Positions 1 through 9,992 are shown, counted from the first letter of the stretch. The stretch is 64,000 bases of DNA from Prorocentrum cordatum (GCA_963575745.1 CAUYUJ010019249.1:112654-176653), one strand, 5' to 3'. Notes: generated from the sequence alone by a model not told the origin. Program-made: numbers and translations.

Positions 1-540
1 CAGCCTGGCTATCGCTCAGCAGCCGGAGGCCGTGGTCTGCTTTTTCTAGCGGCCGCTAGCAGCGACCATCACTAGTGTACAGCACCAGTGACAGGGTCTG
101 TCTCCTAGCTGAACCCGCCACAGTACGGCCGACATATCAGAAAAAATGTCCGGGCCATTTGGCCATCAGTGCTTCTCTTCTTGAAAGGACGCTCTCGCGG
201 CACTCCGTCTACGGAGCACGCAATCGGCTGCATCGAGCAGGCTCGTTTCCTAAAGTATGAACCTTCATGCCAGAGTCCATGTTGCAGTCATCACAGTCCA
301 CGTAGCAGTCATAATTTCACATCCTAGACGCCGTCTCGTCAGCGCCGTCATCGCTGCGCTCGCCGCCGTCGCTCTGCCTTCCTCCCCCTCCCTCCCCTCC
401 TCCGCCTCCACCCTATCCCGCTCCCTGCCCTCTTTCTCTGTCCTGCTCCCGCCGCCCTCCCGCCGCCCTCCCCCCCCGGACACTCCCCCTCATCTTCCGC
501 TTCTATTGCGCAGACGTGGCGGCCAGCGCCGCCGACCCTG
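1..540. other. unassigned GC-rich sequence
   Basis: No gene, RNA or repeat is recognised here. The second half is C-rich and TCC-like, and the ORFs in it are low-complexity translations. A 12-bp palindrome, tagcggccgcta, lies near position 48. Confidence 0.5.
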
Positions 541-568
541 AATGAGGACGACGACGATGACGCCGCCA

Positions 569-599
<31 letters not shown>

Positions 600-735
600 C
601 GACGATGGCGACGACAACGACGACAACGACGACGACGATGACGGCGACCACGGCGACGACAACGACGGTGGCGGCGGCGACGACGACGGCCGCGGCGGCG
701 ACGACGACGACGGCGGCGGCGGCGGCAGCGATGGC
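541..735. repeat. GAC trinucleotide microsatellite
   Basis: Imperfect (GAC)n with interspersed GGC and AAC. All long ORFs over it on both strands (poly-Thr, poly-Val, poly-Arg) are artefacts of the repeat. A shorter GAC run lies at 957-990. Confidence 0.95.
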
Positions 736-1082
736 CACGGCGACGAGAGCCGAAAGCTTCTCCCAGGGAGGGGTGCGGCACAACCTCCGGGACCTCCCCC
801 CCATCCGCCCCCCCACATCCACCGTTCCACCCCTTCTCCCACCCCCCGAGACCCCTCCTCCCCCCCACCCAGGGGGGGGAGGGATCAAAGGGAAGCGGCT
901 TCCTTTCGATGCGACGTTGCTCGATTTCCCTCGGGCTGGAACGCCTCAGGGGGAGCGGCGACGACGACGACGACGACGATGACGACGACGACTCAAACGG
1001 AAAAGCATTCCACACACGCCGACAGGGTCGGCAGGCTTCTGCCCTCCATCTTCCCCTCCCCCTTCGCCGACATGGCGGACAG

Positions 1083-1249
1083 AAGAAGTCTTGGGATGAT
1101 GACATTGTTTCTTATCTACACGACATGGCTGCCACCGACAGCGACTCCAAATGGTGGAAATTGGCCCGGAATCTGCCATGGTGGAAGATTCATGAAGAAG
1201 ATTTCCTGGGATACATGCGTCGTTTTGTCTACCCCAGCAACTGCGACGG
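1083..1249 (+). CDS. possible exon of an unidentified gene
   Basis: An open stretch of about 55 codons with a balanced, non-repetitive composition rich in Trp and aromatics (SKWWKLARN, LPWWKIHEEDFLGYMRRF). This stands out against the low-complexity DNA on both sides. Its end runs into GTGAGC at 1250, a good 5' splice donor. A pyrimidine-rich tract ending in cttccag at about 1360 would be a fitting acceptor, giving an intron of roughly 110 bases. An AG at 1081-1082 could be the upstream acceptor. If spliced, the next exon would run into the GGA microsatellite at 1487. No domain is recognised. The splice reading is inference. Dinoflagellates also use non-GT donors, so a GT-AG pair is allowed but not decisive. 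Confidence 0.3.
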
Positions 1250-1486
1250 GTGAGCCTTCTGGCGCTCCGGCGCCCCCGCTGGGCTCTCATAGGGCCTTCC
1301 CCCGGGACGTTTTCCGGCTCTCTTTCTCTCTCTCGTTCTTTCCCCCCCTCTCTTCCAGGGATTGTTTCGCCCCCTCTGTTCGGCCGCTGGCGTCTGCCCG
1401 CCGCCATGGCGTTCTTCCGCGGGGGCGGCTTCGGCGGCGGCGGAGGCGCCTTCGGCTCCCCGCGGAAAGGGGCCGCGCGGCTTCGA

Positions 1487-1690
1487 AGAGGAGGAGGAGG
1501 AGGAGGAGGAGGAGGAGGAGGAGGAGGAGGAGGGAGGAGGAGAGGAGGGGAGGAAGAGGGAAATGAAGAGGAGGCTGAGGAGGAGAAGGAGGAGGAGGAG
1601 GAAGGAGGACTGGAGGGAAGGAGAAGGAGTAAGAGGAAAGAAAAGGAGTAGGAGGAGGGAAGGAGGGAGGAGGAGGAAGGATGATGACGC
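1487..1690. repeat. GGA/GAG polypurine microsatellite
   Basis: Dense (GGA)n with AAG interruptions on the plus strand. Overlapping ORFs (poly-Glu, poly-Arg, poly-Ser) are shadows. Confidence 0.95.
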
Positions 1691-1817
1691 CAACCGAGAC
1701 GGCCGCCCGACTCGGCGCGGCCGCTCGCGCGCCCTGCGTGGCGGCGGGGCGGGGCGCCGGTGGTCGATTCAGCCGAGCAGCGCGGTGTCCCGTCACGAGG
1801 CCCTCAAGATCGCAACG

Positions 1818-1969
1818 CGCAGAGGGGGTAGGGGGAGGGGGGAAGGCTTCTTAGAAGCATCCCTGTGTCTTCGAAGGCGCGGGCCTTGTCTATAGACGTA
1901 AGGCCGAGGCCTTCTAAGATGCAGGGTGCTTCTAAGAAGCCTTCCCCCCTCCCCCTACCCCCTTTTGCG
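1818..1969. mobile_element. 152-bp foldback (hairpin) element
   Basis: Arms of about 48 bp (1818-1865 and 1922-1969) are inverted copies of each other, sharing the core aaggcttcttagaagc and a G-rich/C-rich outer tract. The loop carries a second, imperfect inverted pair (tcttcgaaggc against gccttctaaga). The near-perfect arms and small size suggest a MITE-like foldback element. No protein is encoded and no clear target duplication was seen. Confidence 0.7.
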
Positions 1970-2507
1970 CCGCGCCGCCAACAGGAGCCTTGGCCCCCAC
2001 GGGACCACGGGAACCCGGCGGGGCGGCGGCGAGGCTGCGACGGGCGCCCGCGGCAGGAAGGAAAAGATGGAGGGAACAGAAAAACACGATCCCCCTCCTT
2101 CCCCGCCCCCCCTCCTGCCCCCCCCCCTTCGCCCCGCGGGGGGCGGTTGGGCCCGGGCGCGGGGGGTTTGAGCCCGCTCGTCTTTCCAGCGGGGGGGCAC
2201 CGTGCGAGGCCACTTGGCAACAGCCAGTCAGCACTCATGGGCGGGCCAGACCGCTGGCCTGGCCGCAGCGAGGCCCACGGGCAGCACCAGGAAGCCACGG
2301 CCCACGACCCGTAAGAGCCCGATCAGCATCCAACCAGTTTTCGGGGTCATCGGATTTCCTTGCGACCCGCTGGAAGGCAGAGCGCTGACAGGCGGCAAAG
2401 GGCGGCCACGCTCGAGGGGCACCCTTGTCAACGGGTTGATCCCGCGCCAAAACTGCTTCATGATGTCGAGCTCCTTCACCGCGATTTCGGGTTGGCGGCT
2501 TGACCAG

Positions 2508-2860
2508 GGTACTCCAGATTTCGTAATAAAGGGCGGGGGGTCTCATTTCGGGGGGGGGTCTCTTCCAGGCTATCTTGGAGGGCCTGGGGGGGTCTGGGGA
2601 CGATGTTTTGGAGGGTTCTCCCACGGGGGGGGGTGAGCATGCTACGCATGGAATGAATTCAATGGAAATAAATCGCAGTGGATCCGTGAGTGGATCAATC
2701 TAGACTGATGAGGCTATGATGCCTCTTCTGATTTTGAGCCGGCTATGATGCCCGCTCGTGCCCACCCCGTCCCGTCTTCAGGGACTTCGCATCCTCCTAT
2801 GACGGGAAGATGGGAAGACGGGCCAGACCCCCTCCCTTTTATTACGAGATCTGGAGTACC
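2508..2860. mobile_element. TIR element, non-autonomous, about 353 bp
   Basis: Two 35-bp terminal inverted repeats bound this stretch, at 2508-2542 and 2826-2860. Each reads inward ggtactccagat, then a TAATAAA-like block and a G-run. A third copy of the right terminus lies at 3982-4015 in the same orientation, and the G-rich interior is also related to 3850-3960, so this is a family and not a chance hairpin. No transposase is encoded. The target duplication is unclear (at most 2 bp, ag). Confidence 0.65.
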
Positions 2861-3468
2861 AGCCCAGGAATTTCTTGGAGAGTCGATTCGACTCCGAGCT
2901 CCAGGCGCCGCGGACGGCGCAGAAGCAGGCAGAGCCCACCCGCTGGACCGCGAGAGCCTGCCCCACCAGCGATGGGCAGCACCTCGAGTGGAGGAGCCCC
3001 TTCTTGAAGCGGCCCCAGGACACACAAATAAATACACACATACAAAAAATATGTCCCATATTTTCCCATATGTTCTGGGTTTTTGTCTTCCCCCCCACTT
3101 CCCATATTTTCCCATATTTTCTGTGGAATCGGCGATTAATTGTGTCTGTGTGTTTTTTTCCCTCCTGACTTCTGGTAGGTCAGGGTCGTGGCCGCGTACC
3201 GTAAGCAGGTCATGCACTTGATGGCGCCGTTCGGAAGCATCACGACGTCGTGCTCAGTGATCATCGCCATGGGCTGCGGAACGCGCGCCGGGGACCCTGG
3301 CCGAGCCGCCAACTGACAGCCGCAGCACTCGCTCCGCCACCCAGGCCGCGTACCGCATCGCGTATCTAGTATTTGGCAGCTTGCTCTCGCTGGCCCGCAC
3401 CAGGGCGTCCGACACCGCGAGATCGGCCGAGTCCATCTTCGCGAAGGTGTCGGCCCAGAAGTTTCTGC

Positions 3469-3712
3469 TTGACCCAAAAGGGGCCCAGCTAAAAAGGGTG
3501 GTGCAATAGATCTGTTGCAACATGATTGTGGGGATACAATAGGTTTGAGGCGTGCAATACGTTCCGTTGCGCAAATGTATTGCTGGAGTTTCGCGTGCAA
3601 CGCACGAAATGCAATACAATGCAAAACATTTCTCCGTCACCACACATGAGTAGTACGATTGCACCAAACCTGTTGCGCCACCCCCTTTCAGCTGGACCCC
3701 CTTTGGGGTCAA
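3469..3712. mobile_element. imperfect foldback element inside a LINE fragment
   Basis: The ends are inverted copies (ttgacccaaaagggg at the left, ccctttggggtcaa at the right), with further pairing through gcccagct and ggtggtgcaa. The interior repeats the word TGCAATA several times. On the minus strand the LINE RNase H-like frame is interrupted exactly here and resumes at 3468 with NFWADTFAKM. This is therefore an insertion into the older LINE. Confidence 0.6.
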
Positions 3713-3849
3713 CCAGAGCTGCCCGCGCACGCGAAGCCGTGCCATCGGCCACGATCGCGCCCTCCAGGCGGCGTGTGCAGGGCCGCTGCAGTCAAGACGC
3801 CGACACGAGGGCTGCTCTGGGCTCGGGAGGTCGGGTCGTTCCTCGGGCC

Positions 3850-4015
3850 CGTGTCGGGGGGGTCACATTTGGGGGGGGTCTGATTTGAACTGTCTCGGAG
3901 GGTTCGGGGGGGTCTGGGCGAAGGGCCGCCCTTTCATGGATGGTCTGGAGGGGTCTAAAGCTTTTCGTCTGGGAGGGTTGTGACCCCCTCCCTTTTATGA
4001 AGAAATCTGGAGAAC
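3850..4015. mobile_element. truncated copy of the 2508-2860 TIR family
   Basis: The right 34 bp (3982-4015: tgaccccctcccttttatga, then agaaatctggaga) matches the right terminus of the 2508-2860 element. The G-rich interior (gtctcggagggtt, ggggtctggg) also matches. No left terminus is visible, so this copy is truncated. Confidence 0.55.
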
Positions 4016-4257
4016 CCATTCGGGGCCGAGGCTCGCCCATGATCGCGTCCTCCCGAAGACGACGGGTGCTGGCGCCCAGTCCGCCGCCATGGCCTGTCAG
4101 AGCGGGCACCCGCAGGCCATCACGCCTTGGGCCGCCACACCCCCGGCGTGCGCGGACCCCTCGAGGCCGCTGCATGCCGGCCCGACGAGCCCTGCACCTC
4201 GTGGGCGAAGGCGAGGTCCAGAGAAGGACAAGGTACCCAGACAGTGAAGACCCGTAC

Positions 4258-4412
4258 CAGGAAGCACCCTTTGTGCCTCCAGGGTGCCCTGGGTTTTTTG
4301 GGTTTCGATACTTTTGGCAGGGAAGGCGCGACATCCCCACTCCAAAATTCGATGGACGTCCTAGGGTCTCAGGGCTGGGTTTCTTGAGGAAGGTTTCTTG
4401 CGGTCGGGCCCC
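4258..4412 (+). repeat. dispersed repeat F1, copy 1
   Basis: About 155 bp containing agggtgccctgggttt and ending at ttcttgcggtcgggcc. A well-conserved inverted copy lies at 25720-25885 and a more diverged direct copy at 23395-23580. No coding function is seen. Confidence 0.7.
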
Positions 4413-4444
4413 ACACTGTACCTCTATCCATCCCTCGTTTTCCC

Positions 4445-4525
4445 GTTTTGGGGGCCTCCTGGGAGGTCCTCGTCGCCACCGCTGGATTCGCCTCGAAATC
4501 CTGGTCGGAACGCACCCCAGGAGAG
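4445..4525 (+). repeat. dispersed repeat F2, copy 1
   Basis: A core of about 80 bp containing tcctcgtcgccaccgctgga and tggtcggaacgcacccc. Inverted copies lie at 7615-7695 and 37440-37530. All three translate to RRHxWI-like peptides in one frame, but none lies in a long ORF. Confidence 0.65.
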
Positions 4526-5949
4526 GTCCCAGAGATCCGACGCTCTCCAAAAATTGGAGGGCGGTTTTTGGCAGATTTCGGCCTCCCGGGGCCCTCGCCG
4601 GGCCTCGGGACCGTCAGGAAACGACTCAGGCGAAAAACAGGCCGTAGGGAAGTGGTCCAGAACTCCAGGGCACACGCATCGAAAAAACTGGAGCAGCCGG
4701 GTGTTTGGGGTGATCCAGGTGCACGCGGACAGGCGGCTTCTCCAGCTGGAAAGCCCGGAGGCCAGCGTGGCGCTCGGCGCGCGGCACTGTCTGGAACTCC
4801 CTTGGCAACTCGCCGCAGGTCGCTTTGATGGGGACCAGCTGCTGGCTCATTTCGGCGACGGACCAGCCGCATCGCCTGAGCTCGACGAAGCCAGGGTTGC
4901 GCCCTGAGCCGTCCGAGAAGAGGTACTGGCCGCAGGGCACGTCTGTGAGGCCCCGCTCGTGCTTAGGCAGGCGCGCCTCAACGGGCGGCGGCCACTCAGG
5001 TTCCAGCGGCAGCGCGGATGCCAGGTGCTCGAAATCGGGCCCAGTGTCAGTGATGACAGCCTGCTCCTTCAAGCGGTCCCTGACCCTGCACAGCGGCTCC
5101 GGGAACGGCTTCTCCTCGTGGTCCTGCTGGGCCAGGCCTGGGGCGCACTCGAGTAGAGCTAGCCGTTGGAGCCTTGGGGTCCGCCGCAGAGGACGCAGGC
5201 AGGAGTCTCGCAGCGCCCTCGGGATGCTCCCTCGACGGGGGCCAGAGGGCGTTGGCCTGCAGCGCCCGCAACGCACCGCTCTTCCGGGCGCAGCGGGCGT
5301 CCTGACGCCCAAGTTTGAAGGCCCGACTCCGAACCTGGCACTCGCAGAACTGCTCCAGGTAGTCTTCCAGAAGCCGCCGCTGCTGCCATCGCACCATCCC
5401 CTGCTGCAGCCGCTGGATCACATTGGACGGCGCGTAGGCTGCTGAGGAGATGAGCTGGCCACGGTCGTCCTTGACGTGCATGGGGTCCGAGAGCTCCCAA
5501 TCCGCACGGGGTAGGCTGAGCCGGCTGCCATCGGCCCGCATCAGTGGGCCCAAGTGATCGTCTCCAGCTGTGCAAATTTTTGCCCCGCACGGCGATGAAG
5601 GCGCGGTGGAGGCGTGCCGGCGAGCCCCGCCGGAGCCGGACCGAGTCCGCGAAGGTGTCGACGATGGCCATGGTGGCCTCGCAGGTGGGGTCGAAGGTGA
5701 TCGCGGCCATGGGCATCAAGTATCCCGTGAGGGGTCCAAAACCTTTTTGCAGCCAGCGCAGACCCATGCCACGGCGCGCAGTTCGCAGAGGATCTCGTCG
5801 TTGATGCCGGCGACGCTCGCGCCATGAGTCGCCTCGGGCAAAACGCCCGATTTCAGAAAGCTTCTTGGCGCCTACCGTCTTGCGCAGCTGCTCGATGTTC
5901 CGCAGCCTGCCCCGCATGCTATCGATTTGTTTCCTTTGCACCGCCAGTT

Positions 5950-5990
5950 ACGGAGGAGGAGGAGGAGGAGGAGGAGGAAGAGGAGGAGGG
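5950..5990. repeat. short GGA microsatellite
   Basis: (GGA)n run next to the 5' edge of the minus-strand LINE fragment. Confidence 0.9.
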
Positions 5991-6223
5991 AGGCAGGGGG
6001 ATTGGGCAGGATGAAGGGAAGAGATGACGGAGTATATTTGGTTTGCTTTGGTGTGTGTGTTTACCCTTCTGGCGGTTTCCCCGGTTGTTATATCGATTTC
6101 TGATGTCGTTGGACAGTTGCTCCGAGGTTTTTTGGATGCCCCCCCGCACTGCCGCGTGGACATCCTCGCTGTCTTCTTGTCTCCTCCACCCCCCCTACCC
6201 CCTCCTTCGTCTCCTCCTCACCC

Positions 6224-6323
6224 NNNNNNNNNNNNNNNNNNNNNNNNNNNNNNNNNNNNNNNNNNNNNNNNNNNNNNNNNNNNNNNNNNNNNNNNNNNNN
6301 NNNNNNNNNNNNNNNNNNNNNNN
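6224..6323. other. assembly gap (100 N)
   Basis: Exactly 100 undetermined bases, the usual placeholder for a gap of unknown length. ORFs drawn across it are not real. Confidence 0.99.
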
Positions 6324-6344
6324 CACAGTTCCTGGTGGCAAGAG

Positions 6345-6535
6345 GCTGCGAGCGAGGACGGATTACCAGCCTGGAACATATCCCTATCCTTATTCTGGGC
6401 ACCTCATCACGATGCCAATCTTAGGGATTCCCTTATTTTTTGAGGGCGAATCCCTAAGATTGTCATCGCCTTTGGGCGTGTCAATCTTAGGGATAGGGAT
6501 ACGTTCGAGGCTGGTAAGCTGCGAGCGAGGACGGA
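6345..6535. mobile_element. 155-bp TIR element with 18-bp direct repeats
   Basis: The element at 6363-6517 has 27-bp terminal inverted repeats (left ttaccagcctggaacatatc, right ending cgttcgaggctggtaa) with two mismatches. It is flanked on both sides by the perfect 18-bp direct repeat gctgcgagcgaggacgga (6345-6362 and 6518-6535). Inside, a 15-bp inverted pair (caatcttagggattc at 6416, gaatccctaagattg at 6448) forms an inner stem, and its sequence recurs near 6482. There is no coding capacity. The structure fits a non-autonomous foldback transposon or an introner-like element. The long direct repeats are unusual for a target duplication. Confidence 0.75.
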
Positions 6536-6674
6536 GCTACGGGGGCTTTGGGATCGGGTGGCGCCTCGCCTCGGCCACCCACGTCGGGCAGGCCCGAGCA
6601 CAGCCTCCGGCCGCCGAGAAAGCGACGAGAGGCTTTCGTGTGGACCGCGAGGGTGTGGACGTGGTGCATGCTCC

Positions 6675-6728
6675 AAGTCGGGCATGTCCCTCTACAGGAG
6701 GTGTATTCAAAAATAGTCAAACCGGATC
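6675..6728 (+). repeat. dispersed repeat F7, copy 1
   Basis: About 54 bp (aagtcgggcatgtccctcta, caggaggtgtattcaaaa) closely matching 21543-21595. It contains a pyrimidine-CAG block like a splice acceptor, but no exon is evident beside it. Confidence 0.6.
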
Positions 6729-6739
6729 ACGGCGGAGAT

Positions 6740-7048
6740 CGATGGACGACGACAACGACCATGACGATGACCGACGACGTTGACGACGACGACGACAACA
6801 GCTGCCTACGGACGACGCACGCTGATGCACGACGACGGACGACAACGCACAACGACGACGGATCATGGCGGACGTCGATTGACGACGACGATAGCTGACC
6901 GACGACGATTACGATGACGACGATGACCCACAACGACGATGACGACGGACTCGACGAAGACGACGACGAAGACTACGACGACGAAGACCGCCCACGACCG
7001 ACGACGACGACGACCGACGGAGACGACGATGAAGATGACAGACGACGG

Positions 7049-7115
<67 letters not shown>

Positions 7116-7253
7116 ACGGGGGACGAGGAACGATGGACGATGGACGACGGACGATGGATGACGGACAACGAGGACGACGACGACGACGACGACGGACGTC
7201 AACGGACTTCGACGACGAAGAGACGACGACGACGACGAACATGACAGACGACG

Positions 7254-7321
<68 letters not shown>

Positions 7322-7610
7322 ACGGGGGACGAGAAACGATGGACGATGGACGACGGACGATGGATGACGGACAACGAGGACGACGACGACGACGACGACG
7401 ACGACGGACGTCAACGGACTTCGACGACGACGATGACGGCGACGACGCCGGCGACGGCGACGGCGACGGCCAACAACGGACGCACGACGACGGACGATGG
7501 ACCATGGACGATGACGGATGACACTCGACGATGACGGATGACACTCGACGCACGACGACGGGCGCCGACGGAAGACGACGGACACGACGACGACGGACGA
7601 CGACGACCAG
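6740..7610. repeat. GAC microsatellite array with internal segmental duplication
   Basis: Nearly 900 bp of (GAC)n and related triplets. Two long pure runs (7050-7110 and 7257-7320) are each followed by the same block, ggacgggggacgag then aaacgatggacgatggacga. The array has therefore grown by duplicating a ~210-bp segment as well as by slippage. The long ORFs on both strands are shadows. Confidence 0.9.
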
Positions 7611-7614
7611 CACC

Positions 7615-7695
7615 CAGACCTTTCCGTGGGCGCGTTCTGACCAGAATTTCGAGGCAGATCCATCCGTGGCGACGAGGGTGCCCGTGGAGGTCCAA
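7615..7695 (-). repeat. dispersed repeat F2, copy 2
   Basis: Inverted copy of 4445-4525, containing ttctgaccagaatttcgagg and cgtggcgacgagggt. Confidence 0.65.
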
Positions 7696-7983
7696 AACAG
7701 TCCTGGATATGTGGCGCCCGCCCCCTATGAGCCAAAAATGTGCGTGACCGAAACAAGATGTGGCCCAACATGTGCGTGACCGAAAACGTATTGTGACACT
7801 GTGACCGAAATCGTGAACGAAATTGGCAAACCTTCTCGTTTTCGAGTCGGTCACGCTCGGGCGAAGTCGGACAACGTCAGGCGCCAGTGCTGGTCACACT
7901 CGGGCAGATTTTCGGGTACGGATTTGGTCACTACACCCCCTTGATGGAGACGAGGCAACGTGAAACTTGTCCTTCAGACGGGG

Positions 7984-8155
7984 CTAGGACAAGGATTAAT
8001 CAATTCCAGAGTGGTCCGGAACGCTCTCAGTGCGTTCCGGAACGCTTTGAGAAGGCCGCGGCGCCCGATACACCTTCCAGAGCCGCCAGATCTCAGAGAT
8101 TCTCGATCTATCCTCACCCGATTTTATCTTCGTCCTGGCTTCGTCTTAGACCCTC
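7984..8155 (+). repeat. dispersed repeat F3, copy 1
   Basis: About 170 bp aligning with 39612-39785 in the same orientation. Shared blocks include aaggccgcggcgcccgata and tctcagagat, with two diverged ccggaacgct-type motifs. No coding function is seen. Confidence 0.65.
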
Positions 8156-8274
8156 CCTGCAGGGTGCTTACGGCGGGGAGGCCTGCTGCGTGGAGGGCTG
8201 CGGCGGCCCTGGCTCCGGGTGCTCGGGCTGCGGGGGCGGCTGCGGGGCCGGCGGCAACACGATCTTGACTTATG

Positions 8275-8500
8275 TGGGGCCCGGGGGCGACTTTGCGCAG
8301 GACGCGAGGGAGGAGGGATCGGGTGCGGCCAAGAGGGGGGTGATGACCAGGGTGGGGGGGGATCATGGCTGGGGCCATGATGTTTTCTCAGATGTCAGAT
8401 GGCCCATTTTCTTATTTCATTGCGTCCCCTGCCCCCCCCCCCCCTGGGCCGCGCAATGACTCGAGCCTCCCTCTTGGACGCCCTCGAAGAGGAGGCCTAG
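8275..8500 (+). repeat. dispersed repeat F4, copy 1
   Basis: About 225 bp aligning with 28025-28245. Shared blocks include aagaggggggtgatgac, ggccatgat, cagatgtca and gggccgcgca followed by tcttggacgcc. Confidence 0.65.
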
Positions 8501-8504
8501 GGGG

Positions 8505-8600
8505 GAGGAGGAGGAGGAGGAGGAGGAGGAGGAGGAGGAGGAGGAGGACCAGTGCAAACCCAAGACGCATCAACGATGTTGTAATAAAGCCTCCCTCCAA
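8505..8600 (+). repeat. GGA microsatellite with conserved right flank (F9, copy 1)
   Basis: (AGG)n at 8505-8547 is followed by gaccagtgcaaacccaagac and a gatgttgtaataaagcctcc block. Related flanks follow GGA runs at 9156 and 20583, so run and flank probably belong to one dispersed repeat. Confidence 0.55.
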
Positions 8601-8859
8601 GTTGGCTTTCATGGGTCCCTATAAGAATTTCTCCAAGAAGGATAGCTGCCTCGCCAGGACCAGAAGCAAAGGCAACAACATTTGTTTTACATTATAAGGC
8701 TGATCGAATTCGGGGACCCCTCGATTTCCGAAACTGTTCGGAAATCCTAAATCGCGCCAGAACGCCATTCCTGGAACTTCAACACCACGAATTCACCAGG
8801 CTGTTACGTTCTGACAATCCGAAGTCGTGCCCGAACGCCAATCCTGGGACTTCAGCACT

Positions 8860-9215
8860 TACGAGTCCTTGAAACTGGTGGACTGTTTTAAGACGAGCGT
8901 GCGCGGCGCTAAAGTGATAATTAGCCACAGTTTGGAAGGAACTGGCCTCCATCCTTGAAACTGCTGCATTCATTTCAGACGAATGAGCGCGGCGCTATGG
9001 CGAGAGCTGCATTTTCAAAGCCTCAGGATCCCGAATGGTGGGGAAGTCTCACGCGAAACGCTCGGCCCGGCTTGCGGACACGCCTGGGGGTGCGGCAGCG
9101 AGAATGCATGTGTAAGGAAGGAGGAGGAGGAGGAGGAGGAGGAGGAGGCGGAGGAGCTAGATCAGAGTACACCCAGCATGCACCAGCGATGCTGCAATAC
9201 ACCCTGCCGTCCCGC
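8860..9215 (+). repeat. composite dispersed repeat F8, copy 1
   Basis: In order: two decayed units of a tandem motif (gacgaatgagcgcggcgcta, then tggcgagagc); a block aagtctcacgcgaaacgctc through gggggtgcggcagcgag; an (AGG)n run at 9118-9155; and the F9 flank from 9156. The first two parts recur in the same order at 23850-24335. Confidence 0.6.
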
Positions 9216-9681
9216 GCCCCCCTCCTCATACGGCACTCCAAGCCTATGTTTGCACTACGAGAAGCACCTCCTCGAGAGACGAGCTCCCCGTGGGCCTGCC
9301 CATGCAGGCGAGCTGGCTTGCGTCCTTCTCGCCAATTGCTGAGGGATCCGAACATGTAGTGAACGGGGACTGCGGCGTGCTGTCCAGCGAGGGCTCGGTT
9401 TTCAGCGCAGGATCAGGGGGATCCGCGGGCGGTCCGGCAGGAGTCCGGTCTTGAAAGGGAGCCGCACCCCCCCCCCTTTTTCCGCCTAGCAGCTGCACAG
9501 CGTTCTTGCAGTTCTTGCAACTTGAGCTCGAGCTGGGTGCTTCAAGAGCGCGAGCCACACTCGGGAGAGGAGCCGCCCTCCATCCGCGCAGCTGTCACAC
9601 CTGCTTTCAAGCCGCGTGCCGCGGATCTCATGGAAAACGAGAAAAGAGGAGGAGAGATACACGGCACGGGATGGCGAAGGG

Positions 9682-9803
9682 AGAGGAGGAGGAGGAGGAG
9701 GAGGAGGAGGAAGAGGAAAAGGAGGAGGAGGAGGAGGAATAATCATAATAATACGAAGAATAATAATAAGGAGAAGAAGAAGAGGAGGAGGAGGAGAAGG
9801 AAG
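9682..9803. repeat. GGA/AAT compound microsatellite (copia target site)
   Basis: (GAG)n, then AAT/AAG-rich sequence, then (GAG)n ending ggaag at 9799-9803. The copia element starts at 9804 and the purine run continues at 20555, so the retrotransposon inserted into this microsatellite. Confidence 0.9.
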
Positions 9804-9978
9804 TGTTAACATGCAAGCATGCGTGTGACAGGGGAGGAATAGTAACCCTGCTGCCTTTGGCTCAAGTGTTTAACGGTCGAAGCTACATAGACCTGCTTTG
9901 CCGTTCGGGAGTATAAAGGTGACCTATCGTTATCATTGTCGCCAAGCTCCCGTGCAGAACCCTCCTCGGGGTTTTGCA
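9804..9978 (+). repeat. 5' LTR with TATA box and spliced-leader-like tract
   Basis: 175 bp, TG...CA. A tataaa at 9912-9917 could position transcription start. The block gcctttggctcaag at 9853-9866 matches the 3' end of the dinoflagellate spliced leader apart from a 2-base deletion. Confidence 0.95.
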
Positions 9979-9992
9979 TGGTAGCGGAGCGC
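9979..9992 (+). promoter_or_regulatory. primer-binding site, probably initiator-Met tRNA
   Basis: tggtagcggagcgc begins immediately after the LTR. TGGTAGC is the complement of the GCUACCA 3' end of many eukaryotic initiator-Met tRNAs, the usual copia primer. The dinoflagellate tRNA itself was not available to compare. Confidence 0.7.

Larger units (their letters stand above)
3180..5941 (-). pseudogene. LINE (non-LTR retrotransposon) 3' half, decayed
   Basis: Read on the minus strand from 5941 downwards, several frames join into the C-terminal half of a dinoflagellate-type LINE ORF2. It starts with a basic RT-thumb-like region at 5941-5540. Next comes a linker with YAPSNVIQRLQQGMVRWQQRR and a CVLCGG zinc-type motif near 5190. 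An RNase H-like start, YLFSDGSGRNPG with RRCGWSVAEM and QTVPRAERHA, lies at about 4925-4770. The RNase H tail (NFWADTFAKMDSADLAVSD) and a terminal CMTCLRYA zinc motif lie at 3468-3180. At least four frame changes are needed, so it is dead. Several dispersed repeats sit between the two RNase H halves (3469-3712, 3850-4015, 4258-4412, 4445-4525). The assignment rests on motif order recalled from the family; a search would settle it. Confidence 0.6.

Noticed and set aside
6043-6783. ORF spanning the 6224-6323 N run (and those across 48901-49000)
   Set aside because: The frame across an unsized gap is meaningless.
6914-7613. Long ORFs on both strands over the GAC array (and similar ORFs over every GGA, TCC, CTA and TAG array)
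   Set aside because: Triplet repeats stay open in all frames; the translations are single-residue or two-residue runs with no other sequence.
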